Below are positions 6,745 through 13,203 of a DNA stretch of 13,318 nucleotides, one piece after another (positions within the stretch are counted from its first letter, which is position 1; each line of letters starts with the position of its first letter). The notes beneath the pieces are model-generated. The model was not told the origin of the DNA, ran no database searches, and saw only the letters and a list, made by a program, of their open reading frames with translations. The translations under genes and the position numbers were made by a program. Source of the DNA: CAWHPS01 sp963831235 (lineage in GTDB: Bacteria; Fibrobacterota; OXYB2-FULL-49-7; JAEUSG01); NCBI GenBank assembly GCA_963831235.1, contig CAWHPS010000028.1, positions 1 to 13,318 on the forward strand. Reading direction: 5' to 3'.

Positions 6745-7035
6745 ATGCCTACTTATGAATATATCTGTGATAAATGCAACAAAAAATCCGAGATTTGGCA
6801 GAAGATTACGGATAAACCAATTGAAAAATGTCCGCAAAAGGGTTGTAAGGGAAAGGTAACGCGCGCAATCGGCGGTGGGGGAGGGTTTCTATTGAAAGGG
6901 AGCGGGTTTTATGCAACAGACTACCGTTCAAGTGAATATAAAAAAAAGAAAAGCAATGAAACACTAACTCCAAAACCACCTTCAACATCCGGTGATACCG
7001 GCAAATCAGGAGCCGCACCTAAAAAGGAAGCATGA
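6745..7035 (+). CDS. FmdB-family zinc-ribbon protein
   Basis: This 96-residue protein belongs to the FmdB / CxxC_CxxC_SSSS putative regulatory family. It opens with the family hallmark MPTYEYICDKCNK (C8/C11) and a second Cys pair at C29 and C34 within KCPQKGCKGK. Next comes a glycine run (IGGGGGFLLKGSGFYATDYR), the family's typical FxGSGFYxTDYR ending. A Lys-rich then Pro/Ser/Thr-rich tail (about 70-96) is low complexity. The family was named after a regulator of an amidase and formamidase operon, but most members have no assigned function; zinc binding is inferred from the Cys pattern. It has a strong AGGAG at good spacing and a plausible promoter. Its stop overlaps the next start as ATGA, so the two are translationally coupled. 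It leads the operon ending in amrS. Confidence 0.93.
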   Translation: MPTYEYICDKCNKKSEIWQKITDKPIEKCPQKGCKGKVTRAIGGGGGFLLKGSGFYATDYRSSEYKKKKSNETLTPKPPSTSGDTGKSGAAPKKEA

Positions 7036-7430
7036 GTAATATCAGACTCATCTGCCCTGCATGCAAATCCTCCCATGAATTTGATTTGACAAAGGGTGGA
7101 ACCGTACTTCTTTTAAATTGTCCTCAATGCAAAGCAGTACTCATTAATTTCCATGGCGTTACATATCAGGTTGAAAAGAGTGAGGTCAGGGATATCTCCA
7201 GGAAGAAGAATCTTAAAAGCATACACACGCTTATGGAAAAGATAAGCAGGCAAAATAGTGAAAAAGAAAAGCAGCCCATAGTTCTTTTCAAGCCAAAAAG
7301 GTTAAATAAATCCAATCCCGTATCAGGTGTTTCAAGAACCGGGCCTGTAAGTAAAGACGAAATACTTAATCTTGTAATCGACATTAACACTACCTCTTCT
7401 GTCTCTGAATTTTTAAGAAGGTTGTCATAA
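7032..7430 (+). CDS. Small zinc-ribbon hypothetical protein
   Basis: I do not recognise a named family. The 132-residue product starts with a treble-CxxC-like fold: C8/C11 and C30/C33 spaced as two knuckles (RLICPACKSSHEFDL, then LLLNCPQCKAVL), very likely a zinc ribbon. The middle (about 55-105) is Lys-rich and probably flexible. A short C-terminal helix-like segment (SKDEILNLVIDINTT, then SEFLRRL) could be a partner-binding element. No signal peptide or membrane segment is present. The ATG overlaps the upstream TGA (ATGA), and its own stop TAA directly abuts the amrS ATG, so it is fixed in the middle of a three-gene operon. A role linked to FmdB or AmrS, for example metal or cofactor handling or protein-protein contact, is only inferred from position. 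Confidence 0.8.
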   Translation: MSNIRLICPACKSSHEFDLTKGGTVLLLNCPQCKAVLINFHGVTYQVEKSEVRDISRKKNLKSIHTLMEKISRQNSEKEKQPIVLFKPKRLNKSNPVSGVSRTGPVSKDEILNLVIDINTTSSVSEFLRRLS

Positions 7431-8450
7431 ATGAAAGAAGCTTTGTTTTATACACCTGAAAGTAGCGGGCGCGTCCAATGTTTTTTATGCGCTCACAATT
7501 GCGAGATCGCCCCGGGCCATGAAGGTTTATGTGGCGCCAGAAGAAACAGTGAAGGCAAACTTTTCTCACTGGTTTACGGTGAAGTGTCGGCCCTGGCATT
7601 GGATCCTGTTGAAAAAAAACCTTTGTTTCATTTTCTTCCAGGAACAACCGCGCTATCCATCGGTACTGTTGGTTGTAATTTCAAATGTGAATTCTGCCAG
7701 AACTATTCCCTGTCTCAGGCTGTGCCTGAAAGCTCATTTTTCAGGACAATGTCACCCGAACAGATCGTTGATGAAGCCCTCCGTGTCGGTGCTTCTTCAA
7801 TAGCCTACACATATTCAGAGCCTACAATTTTCTTTGAATACGCTTATGATACCGGTGTTCTTGCAAGAAGCAAGGGCCTGAAGAATATTTTTGTTACCAA
7901 TGGGTTTATGGGCAAAGAAACTTATAAGTATTTTCCAGGATTTCTTGATGCCGCAAATATTGATCTTAAAAGTTTTGATGAAGGTGTTTATCGCAAAACC
8001 ATGGGTGGCAAACTTTTCCCGGTGCTTGAGAATATTCGAGGTTTGCATGAAGCTGGGGTTTTCATTGAGATCACTACGCTTATTGTGCCGGGTATGAATG
8101 ATTCCGAGGAAGAATTAAAGAAAATTGCCGAATTTATTGCATCGGTAAATCCTGAAATTCCATGGCACATCAGCAGGTTCCACCCTGATTATAAAATGGA
8201 CAACAGGGAGAATACTCCCGCCGGTACCATGCAAAAAGCCGTGGAAATAGGATCGCTGGCAGGTCTTAAATTTGTTTATACTGGGAATATTTCAGGTGAA
8301 GGAAATGAAAATACCTTTTGTCCCCAATGTGGAGCATTGCTTATAAAACGTTATGGATATTCCAAACCGGAAATAAGCATGCAAAATAATTTATGCCATA
8401 AGTGCATGAAAAAGATACCTGGATTGTTTGACACAAATGAGTTACCATAA
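7431..8450 (+). CDS. amrS: AmmeMemoRadiSam system radical SAM enzyme AmrS
   Basis: This 339-residue radical SAM protein resembles the AmrS family, related to pyruvate-formate-lyase activating enzymes. The cluster-binding CxxxCxxC is C82/C86/C89 within GTVGCNFKCEFCQNY, where the Fe4S4 cluster cleaves S-adenosylmethionine. An N-terminal Cys group (C17, C20, C24, C34: VQCFLCAHNCEIAPG, then GLCGAR) is the family's extra metal site. Later signatures are SIAYTYSEPTIFFEY, NGFMGKE, ANIDLKSFDE and PWHISRFHPDY. A C-terminal zinc-ribbon-like segment has CPQCG and CHKC. The start directly follows the upstream TAA, with AGAAGG inside the previous gene, giving tight coupling. The system is named for a radical SAM protein linked to AMMECR1 and Memo proteins; neither partner gene is in this window. 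The substrate is not evident from the sequence. Confidence 0.93.
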   Translation: MKEALFYTPESSGRVQCFLCAHNCEIAPGHEGLCGARRNSEGKLFSLVYGEVSALALDPVEKKPLFHFLPGTTALSIGTVGCNFKCEFCQNYSLSQAVPESSFFRTMSPEQIVDEALRVGASSIAYTYSEPTIFFEYAYDTGVLARSKGLKNIFVTNGFMGKETYKYFPGFLDAANIDLKSFDEGVYRKTMGGKLFPVLENIRGLHEAGVFIEITTLIVPGMNDSEEELKKIAEFIASVNPEIPWHISRFHPDYKMDNRENTPAGTMQKAVEIGSLAGLKFVYTGNISGEGNENTFCPQCGALLIKRYGYSKPEISMQNNLCHKCMKKIPGLFDTNELP

Positions 8451-8485
8451 TTATATTGAGATAACACTTTAATTGACAATGCGTT

Positions 8486-9790
8486 ATGGCAAAAACTCTG
8501 ATTGTTAAAATAGCAACGATTGCAAGCATCGTTGCATTGGTACTTGTTTTTTCCATTGCCGCAGGTATTGGGCTCCTTGAATTTTATTCAATCCCTCAGC
8601 TTTTTATTGCTACCATATTTATTTCAGGCCTTTTTTGGGGTGTGATTTTTACAACCACATCATTTCTTACTGTTAATAAAAGCGAATTTACGGAACGGAC
8701 CATACTTGACAATTCGCTTACCGGTATTTTTATTGCCAATCAGGGACTTGGAATGGGTGATATTTCATATATAAACCCGGGTTTTGCAGAGCTTTTCAGG
8801 GAGCCGGTTCCGAACCTTATGGCAGACGAATTTCTTCCCGAGAAATTCTGGGTCGATCCTGCCATGCGAGAGGGATTCATCGAGACCATGCGCAAAGAAA
8901 GACTGATCTCCAATATCGAGCTTAAATTGCGAAGCTCAATAAATAAGGAGTGGTGGGCAAGGCTCTCCAGCCGTCATCTTGAAACCCCGGGTGGGAAAAA
9001 GATTCAGGGTACTCTTATCGACATAACTGAGAAGAAAAAATTCGAGGAAGTCCTGACCAATTATAACGAGACGCTTGAACGTGAAATAAGCGAACGCACC
9101 CGTGAACGTGATGAAATCCAAAAGGTCTCAATAATCGGTTTATCCAAAATAACGGAATACCGCGACCCTGAAACAGGAAACCACGTATTACGTATGGCCC
9201 ACTATTCCCGCATCATGACAAAGGCTTTGAGCAAGAATCCTCGGTACAAACATTATATAAGCGATACATATATTGATGAAATCTTCATATCAGCACCATT
9301 GCACGACATCGGCAAGGTGGGCATAGAAGATCGGATTCTTAAAAAACCCGGAAAACTTACACCCGAAGAATTTGATCAGATGAAATACCACTCAATTTAC
9401 GGCGGGGACACACTTCGTGATATAGAAAAACAACTTTCATTCCGATCATTCCTTACTCTTGGAAAGGAGATAGCCTACAACCACCATCAACGTTGGGATG
9501 GAACCGGATATCCCAATTATCCACCTGAAGGCGGTCATCCCACGCTGAATATACAGGGCCATAAACCTTTGAAAGGTTCGGAAATACCTTTGTCTGCGCG
9601 AATCGTAGCGCTTGCAGATGTTTACGATGCGCTTACCTCAAAGCGCTGTTATAAAAATGCTATCCCACATGAAAAAGCCCGCGCCATCATAATTGAAGAA
9701 CGAGGGTCGCATTTTGATCCGGATATTGTGGATACATTCCTGGAAGATGAGCAGGAATTCATAGATGTGCTCAACAAACTCAAGGATTGA
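8486..9790 (+). CDS. Membrane-anchored PAS/HD-GYP c-di-GMP phosphodiesterase
   Basis: This 434-residue protein has two N-terminal transmembrane helices (about residues 8-30 and 37-62), a PAS-like sensor (about 70-182, with NSLTGIFIANQ, DISYINPGFAELF and TLIDITEKKK), a coiled coil with SERTRERDE (about 183-212), and an HD-GYP domain (about 215-430). Catalytic signatures are intact: H273/D274 in LHDIGKVGI and HHQRWDGTGYP (333-343). There is no GGDEF domain, so it should only degrade c-di-GMP. After the GYP motif about 20 extra residues (roughly 344-363, NYPPEGGHPTLNIQGHK) precede the SEIPLSARI segment. In most HD-GYP proteins, including the other one here, a stretch like HGLKGYEIPL follows directly. 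The start has no clear ribosome site. It lies 35 bases after amrS, so read-through from that operon is possible. Confidence 0.93.
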   Translation: MAKTLIVKIATIASIVALVLVFSIAAGIGLLEFYSIPQLFIATIFISGLFWGVIFTTTSFLTVNKSEFTERTILDNSLTGIFIANQGLGMGDISYINPGFAELFREPVPNLMADEFLPEKFWVDPAMREGFIETMRKERLISNIELKLRSSINKEWWARLSSRHLETPGGKKIQGTLIDITEKKKFEEVLTNYNETLEREISERTRERDEIQKVSIIGLSKITEYRDPETGNHVLRMAHYSRIMTKALSKNPRYKHYISDTYIDEIFISAPLHDIGKVGIEDRILKKPGKLTPEEFDQMKYHSIYGGDTLRDIEKQLSFRSFLTLGKEIAYNHHQRWDGTGYPNYPPEGGHPTLNIQGHKPLKGSEIPLSARIVALADVYDALTSKRCYKNAIPHEKARAIIIEERGSHFDPDIVDTFLEDEQEFIDVLNKLKD

Positions 9791-9805
9791 CGGCCTCGAA
9801 CATTC

Positions 9806-9835
9806 TTGTGTCTCTTAAACGGATAATTGTATTTT
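9806..9835 (+). promoter_or_regulatory. Possible promoter of tRNA-Glu
   Basis: TTGTGT (9806-9811) and TATTTT (9830-9835) are 18 bp apart, and transcription would begin about 10 bases before the tRNA. Neither box is strong. A TATTTT also lies about 10-15 bases before tRNA-Leu in this window, which gives slight extra support. Confidence 0.3.
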
Positions 9836-9854
9836 ATTGCGTCTTAAAGCAAAT

Positions 9855-9926
9855 GGTCCCATCGTCTAGGGGTTAGGACATAGCCCTCTCAAGGCTAAGG
9901 CAGGGGTTCGATTCCCCTTGGGACTA
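9855..9926 (+). tRNA. tRNA-Glu (anticodon CUC)
   Basis: This is a 72-nt class I tRNA. The acceptor stem is GGTCCCA paired with TGGGACT (the outermost pair is G-U), with discriminator A at 9926. The anticodon stem TAGCC/GGCTA closes the loop CTCTCAA, giving anticodon CTC. The T arm is AGGGG-TTCGATT-CCCCT. CCA is not encoded. It lies 29 bases before folK, so the two may share a primary transcript. Confidence 0.96.
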
Positions 9927-9955
9927 TTTTAAATTACCTCGAAACGGAGCATCTA

Positions 9956-10450
9956 ATGTCTCTTGCTTATTTAGGGTACGGCTCCAACCTGGGCGATAAA
10001 AATTCCAACATTGAAAATGGAATTGCCGAAATATCAAAACGCGGAATCGGAACGGTTCTGCGTAAATCAAATTTCTATATAACCGAACCAGTAGGCACAA
10101 GTTCAGGAAATGATTTTCTTAACCTTTCTGTTGAGATAATGACTGATCTTGAACCGCATGATCTTTTGCAGAGCTTGCGCTCTATAGAAGCTGATTATGG
10201 CAGGGAACGGGAAAGAGACAAGAATGCTCCCAGGACGCTCGACATAGACATTCTCCTCTATGATTTTATGGTAATAAACGATGCCCTTCTTAAAATTCCC
10301 CATCCGGAAATTGCAAACAGGCGTTTTCTTCTGCAAACCCTAAACGAGATTAGGCCGGATCTTCTTCATCCAGGGTATCAAAAAAGCATGAGTGACCTTT
10401 TGGCCGCAGCTTCCCCGGAAATCCTGAAACAGCGGATAACTCCACTATGA
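9956..10450 (+). CDS. folK: HPPK, 6-hydroxymethyl-dihydropterin pyrophosphokinase
   Basis: This 164-residue enzyme transfers pyrophosphate from ATP to 6-hydroxymethyl-7,8-dihydropterin, the step before dihydropteroate synthesis in folate biosynthesis. Family marks are GYGSNLGD near the start (residues 7-14), the NDFLNLSVEI strand, and the ATP/magnesium signature with NAPRTLDIDILLYD, whose LDID aspartates bind two magnesium ions. A catalytic-loop-like HPEIANRRFLLQTLNEI follows. The length matches standalone HPPK (about 160). The usual Trp before APR, seen as RWGPR in E. coli, is Asn here, which many bacterial homologues tolerate. The start has CGGAG upstream. The stop overlaps the next gene's ATG as ATGA, so folK leads a three-gene operon. 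No folP or folB is nearby. Confidence 0.95.
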   Translation: MSLAYLGYGSNLGDKNSNIENGIAEISKRGIGTVLRKSNFYITEPVGTSSGNDFLNLSVEIMTDLEPHDLLQSLRSIEADYGRERERDKNAPRTLDIDILLYDFMVINDALLKIPHPEIANRRFLLQTLNEIRPDLLHPGYQKSMSDLLAAASPEILKQRITPL

Positions 10451-11118
10451 AGCGTGAAGGAGGGTTCCTAAACCAGATTCACTACCTTGCGGTCGAGGGC
10501 TGCATTGGCGCGGGAAAAACAAGTTTCTGCAATATTCTTGCAGCCAAGCTTAATGCCCGTCTTATAAAAGAAGATGTTGCGGAAAACCCCTTTATAGACA
10601 AATTCTACCGTAACCGTCAACGTTATGCCTTTCAGGCGCAGATATTCTTTCTCCTTTCACGATACCGCCAGCAACAGGAGGTTGCTCAGAAGGATCTCTT
10701 CTACAATCTGGTTATTTCCGACTATATGTTTGCCCGTGACCGCATTTTTGCAAGTTTCAATTTATCAGAAGAAGAGCTGACGCTTTATCAGAACATAGCC
10801 GATGTACTGGAAAAGACAACGCAAAAACCTGATTTCGTGATTTATTTACAATCCACGACAGAACGGCTACTTAAAAACATCCATCAGCGCAATCGTAAAT
10901 ACGAAGTTGGTTTTGATCAGGAATATCTTGCAAACCTTAATGAAGCGTATAGCCATTTTTTCTTCAATTATACCGATGCTCCTGTCCTTATTATTGATGC
11001 GTCGGACATTGACTTCATCCGCAATCCTGAAGATCTTGATGAGATCCTGCGCGAAATAGACAAAGGCGCAAAAGGCACCAGGTTTTTTAAACCGCTGCCC
11101 CATGGTAACAAAAAATGA
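10447..11118 (+). CDS. Deoxynucleoside kinase (dGK/dCK family)
   Basis: This 223-residue P-loop kinase phosphorylates deoxynucleosides for salvage into dNTPs. The Walker A motif is GCIGAGKTS (18-26). Family elements follow: EDVAENPFIDKFY (substrate Glu and the NPF helix), FQAQIFFLLSRYRQQ, the DRS-like ISDYMFARDRIFA region with its base-binding aspartate and arginine, PDFVIYLQ, and an Arg-rich lid (HQRNRKYE). These fit the dNK/dCK/dGK superfamily better than thymidylate kinase. The specific nucleoside cannot be read from the sequence. The first 12 residues (MKREGGFLNQIH) precede the first strand; a later start is not excluded. There is no strong ribosome site, but the start overlaps folK and the stop overlaps panB (both ATGA), so translation is probably coupled. 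Confidence 0.93.
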   Translation: MKREGGFLNQIHYLAVEGCIGAGKTSFCNILAAKLNARLIKEDVAENPFIDKFYRNRQRYAFQAQIFFLLSRYRQQQEVAQKDLFYNLVISDYMFARDRIFASFNLSEEELTLYQNIADVLEKTTQKPDFVIYLQSTTERLLKNIHQRNRKYEVGFDQEYLANLNEAYSHFFFNYTDAPVLIIDASDIDFIRNPEDLDEILREIDKGAKGTRFFKPLPHGNKK

Positions 11119-11906
11119 CCTGTCCTAATCCTATAGAGAAATTCGCGGCAAAAAAGAAAAGAGGGGAGAAGATCGCCATGATTACGGCGTACGACTTTGC
11201 CTCAGCCGAAGTCCTGAAATGCGCAGAAGTTGACATCGTGCTTGTAGGCGATTCCCTTGGATTCACAACCCTTGGCTATGAAAGCATGGCACAGGTCACC
11301 ATGGACGACATGCTGCATCACCTCAAAGCTGTTGTCAGGGGGGCGGGCGATTCTTTCATACTTTGCGACATGCCGATAAATACTTATAGCACCCCTGATG
11401 ATGCAGTACGAAACGCAGCTATTCTGTACAATGCCGGATGCAATGCTGTTAAAATCGAAGGCGCTGTCCCGGAAATGGCGAATGCGATAATTTCTTCCGG
11501 TGTACCTGTTATGGGGCATTTGGGCCTAACTCCACAAACCCTTACCAAATATCATGTCCAGGGGAAAACATCTGCTGATGCAAATCGAATTCGGGAAGGG
11601 GCACTGGCACTTGAAAAAGCCGGATGCTTTTCCGTGCTTCTTGAACTTGTTTTTTCTCCACTTGCCTCTGAAATAACAAAGTGCCTTAAAGTCCCCACTA
11701 TTGGCATAGGTTCCGGCCCGCTCTGTGACGGACAGGTGCTTGTTTACAATGATCTCCTGGGTATATTCAACAGATTCAAACCCAAATTCGTGCGCCGCTA
11801 TAAGGAGCTTCGCTTTGAAATGATCGATGGTTGCCAGAATTTCATTAATGATGTCAAATCCGGAAAATATCCATCCGAATCAGAATCATATTCCATTTCA
11901 AAATAA
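11115..11906 (+). CDS. panB: 3-methyl-2-oxobutanoate hydroxymethyltransferase
   Basis: This 263-residue enzyme makes ketopantoate from 2-oxoisovalerate and 5,10-methylenetetrahydrofolate, the first committed step to pantothenate and coenzyme A. Recognisable PanB segments are MITAYDFASAEVL, VLVGDSLGFTTLGY (metal-binding Asp), LCDMPINTYS (second Asp), AVKIEGA, PVMGHLGLTPQ, the catalytic-Glu strand LLELVFSPLA, and PTIGIGSGPLCDGQVLVYNDLLG. Length is normal for the family. It uses a folate cofactor, which makes its operon with folK sensible. The start overlaps the kinase stop as ATGA. panC, which often follows panB, is absent downstream; instead a decayed region begins. Confidence 0.96.
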   Translation: MTCPNPIEKFAAKKKRGEKIAMITAYDFASAEVLKCAEVDIVLVGDSLGFTTLGYESMAQVTMDDMLHHLKAVVRGAGDSFILCDMPINTYSTPDDAVRNAAILYNAGCNAVKIEGAVPEMANAIISSGVPVMGHLGLTPQTLTKYHVQGKTSADANRIREGALALEKAGCFSVLLELVFSPLASEITKCLKVPTIGIGSGPLCDGQVLVYNDLLGIFNRFKPKFVRRYKELRFEMIDGCQNFINDVKSGKYPSESESYSISK

Positions 11907-11920
11907 CCTGATCCAAAATA

Positions 11921-12148
11921 TTAACCTTGAAAGTTCGGGAATAGTGAATTTATCTTGATCCACTCAAGGTATCGCTTTTCATTAACGGGGCATGTGTTGC
12001 AAATGAAAGTTTTTCTTATTTGTTGCCAAAAAAAATTCTCAATATTGTCGCCGGCGACATTTATGCTTATACCAGTGTTGGCAAACTTTTTAGTAATATA
12101 CAGATAGACTTTTCTTTTGGCATAAGGGTTTTTGCAGCCGGGTAACAC
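11921..12148 (-). pseudogene. Possible 5'-truncated minus-strand gene with CxxC
   Basis: The minus-strand reading frame ending at 11921 gives a protein-like C-terminus: CKNPYAKRKVYLYITKKF, NTGISINVAGDNIENFFW, FICNTCPVNEKRYLEW. It has alternating charged and hydrophobic residues and a CxxCP pair. The frame stays open to 12322, but its upper part is antisense to the sorting-tail repeat and reads like noise, so the original 5' end is probably lost. GTG at 12148 could serve as a start but has no clear ribosome site. I cannot name a family. Coding by chance is still possible. Confidence 0.35.
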
Positions 12149-12268
12149 ACGATTGCATTCAATGGTAGGGAAAGTGGGGAGGAGCGCGCATTGGGCAACG
12201 GAATTTATTTTTACCGTATGCAGGCGTCCGGATTTGCGAGGACACGGAAGCTGCTGTTGATGCAGTGA
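12146..12268 (+). pseudogene. Orphan T9SS-type C-terminal sorting tail, copy 1
   Basis: A frame open from just after a TAA (12143-12145) to TGA (12266-12268) encodes 40 residues, including AFNGRESG, GNGIYFYRMQ and SGFARTRKLLLMQ. This is the shape of a T9SS/FlgD-Ig-like tail: a GNGIYF strand, an MQA turn, then a basic-hydrophobic final strand immediately before the stop. There is no start codon or upstream protein body, so it looks like the 3' end of a lost secreted-protein gene. It is about 79% identical in DNA (59 of 75 bases by eye over the last 75) to copy 2. Confidence 0.6.
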
Positions 12269-12299
12269 AATCATATTTAATTGAAAGGGATTCAATATC

Positions 12300-12986
12300 A
12301 TGAAGACCGCGACACCATCCATAATGACCGTTGTTCAGTGCTGGGACGATGGTGTCGTAGGGGATGTCCGCCTGACAGATTTGCTGCGGCGACACAGGGC
12401 CAAAGCCACCTTTAACCTTAACGCCGGTCTCCACAAAAAAGAGCGTAGGATTGCCTGGCCCGGTTGGAATCACAAAGGCACCGAGGTCTGGCGGCTCGCC
12501 TGGGATGAATTAAAGGACGTGTATCAAGGCTTCACCATAGGGAACCACAGCCTTACGCATCCGGATCTTGATAAAATCCACATTGAAGACGCCAGGCGAG
12601 ATATTGTTGAAGGCCGCGACAGGTTGCAGCAGCACTTTGGACAACCAATACTCGGCATGGCTTATCCGTGCGGTTTTTACAATGAGTCGGTCATGGTGGC
12701 TGCGCGTGAGGCCGGACATGTGTATGCGCGGACCACACGCTACATGGAACAGCCCTTTCCACCGGAAAACGCAATGGCCTTTCACTCTTGTTGCCATTAT
12801 TTCAATGCCCCTGACTTCTGGTCACGGTACGAGAAGGCGCGGCAATGCGGGGTGTTTTACTTCTGGGGTCACTCCTATGAATTTATAACCGAGGAAATGT
12901 GGACCACGTTTGAGGAAGTGATAAAACGAATCAGTGCTGATCCTAACGCCCTATGGGGTGAAGTAGCTGATCTTTTTTGCTCTTGA
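12300..12986 (+). CDS. NodB-like polysaccharide deacetylase family protein
   Basis: This 228-residue protein belongs to the polysaccharide deacetylase (NodB/CE4) superfamily. The metal and catalytic motifs are visible: CWDDG (14-18) with the DD pair, a core strand AKATFNL (35-40), GNHSLTHPDL (81-90) with the HxxxH metal ligands, and MAYPCGF (120-126). A C-terminal FYFWGHSYEF (187-195) fits the last motif. Members remove acetyl groups from sugars such as N-acetylglucosamine, but the target is not clear. There is no signal peptide, so it is probably cytoplasmic, unlike cell-wall deacetylases. The start has AAAGGG about ten bases upstream; the Met at 12324 is an alternative. Two sampled 60-base lines counted by eye are 55-57% GC, against 38% and 52% in lines of amrS and panB, so a foreign origin is possible but not demonstrated. 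It is flanked by the sorting-tail copies. Confidence 0.85.
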   Translation: MKTATPSIMTVVQCWDDGVVGDVRLTDLLRRHRAKATFNLNAGLHKKERRIAWPGWNHKGTEVWRLAWDELKDVYQGFTIGNHSLTHPDLDKIHIEDARRDIVEGRDRLQQHFGQPILGMAYPCGFYNESVMVAAREAGHVYARTTRYMEQPFPPENAMAFHSCCHYFNAPDFWSRYEKARQCGVFYFWGHSYEFITEEMWTTFEEVIKRISADPNALWGEVADLFCS

Positions 12987-13203
12987 AAATAAAACTTTAA
13001 TATATTTTTATGAATTGTCTTGTCAAATCCTGAAATTGTAGGTTCCTTCCAGTTGCATTCGACGGAACGGGGAACGGGAATAAGCTTACATTAGGCAATG
13101 GCATTTATTTCTGCCGGATGCAGGCGCCGGGGTTTACGAGGACATTGAAGCTGCTCCTTGTGGAGTGAGTGTCCGAATTAATGCTCTTTGAGTCCGGTCG
13201 GAT
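12987..13203. other. Gap after the deacetylase gene
   Basis: The first 47 bases are AT-rich with no hairpin terminator that I can see. The remainder is filled by the second sorting-tail copy and a short spacer before the third tail. No complete gene is present. Confidence 0.5.
13034..13168 (+). pseudogene. Orphan T9SS-type C-terminal sorting tail, copy 2
   Basis: A frame open from a TGA (13031-13033) to TGA (13166-13168) encodes 44 residues: LPVAFDGTGNGNKLTL, GNGIYFCRMQ, then PGFTRTLKLLLVE. It lacks a start codon and an upstream body. It shares 18 of 24 tail residues with copy 1, and about seven of the changed codons are synonymous, suggesting both tails evolved as coding sequence in separate genes before decay. 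The matching segments begin at 12194 and 13094, 900 bp apart in the same orientation, on either side of the deacetylase gene. Confidence 0.6.

Larger units (their letters stand above)
11907..12299. other. Gene-poor region with decayed coding sequence (393 bp)
   Basis: No intact + strand gene is here. It holds a possible truncated minus-strand gene (11921-12148), a 14-bp perfect palindrome (12046-12059) and a + strand sorting-tail remnant (12146-12268). A short ribosome-site-like AAAGGG lies just before the deacetylase start. No promoter pair of good quality was found for the deacetylase. Confidence 0.6.

Noticed and set aside
7519..8170. Alternative frames within amrS
   Set aside because: AmrS motifs are continuous in one frame from start to end; the others are shadows.
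9956..9960. Phage or integrative element attached to tRNA-Leu or tRNA-Glu
   Set aside because: Neither tRNA 3' end is duplicated elsewhere in the window and no integrase gene is present.
11924..11970. Inverted repeat ACCTTGA/TCAAGGT as a panB terminator
   Set aside because: The loop is 34 bases, the alternative CTTGA/TCAAG stem is only 5 bp, and no proper T run follows. The sequence also reads as coding on the minus strand.
12159..12797. Minus-strand open frames opposite the deacetylase gene
   Set aside because: They are antisense to a gene with catalytic motifs in the right order and show no domain.
12146..13168. An insertion sequence or transposon around the deacetylase
   Set aside because: The flanking copies are direct, diverged and encode protein tails; there are no inverted ends, target duplications or transposase.
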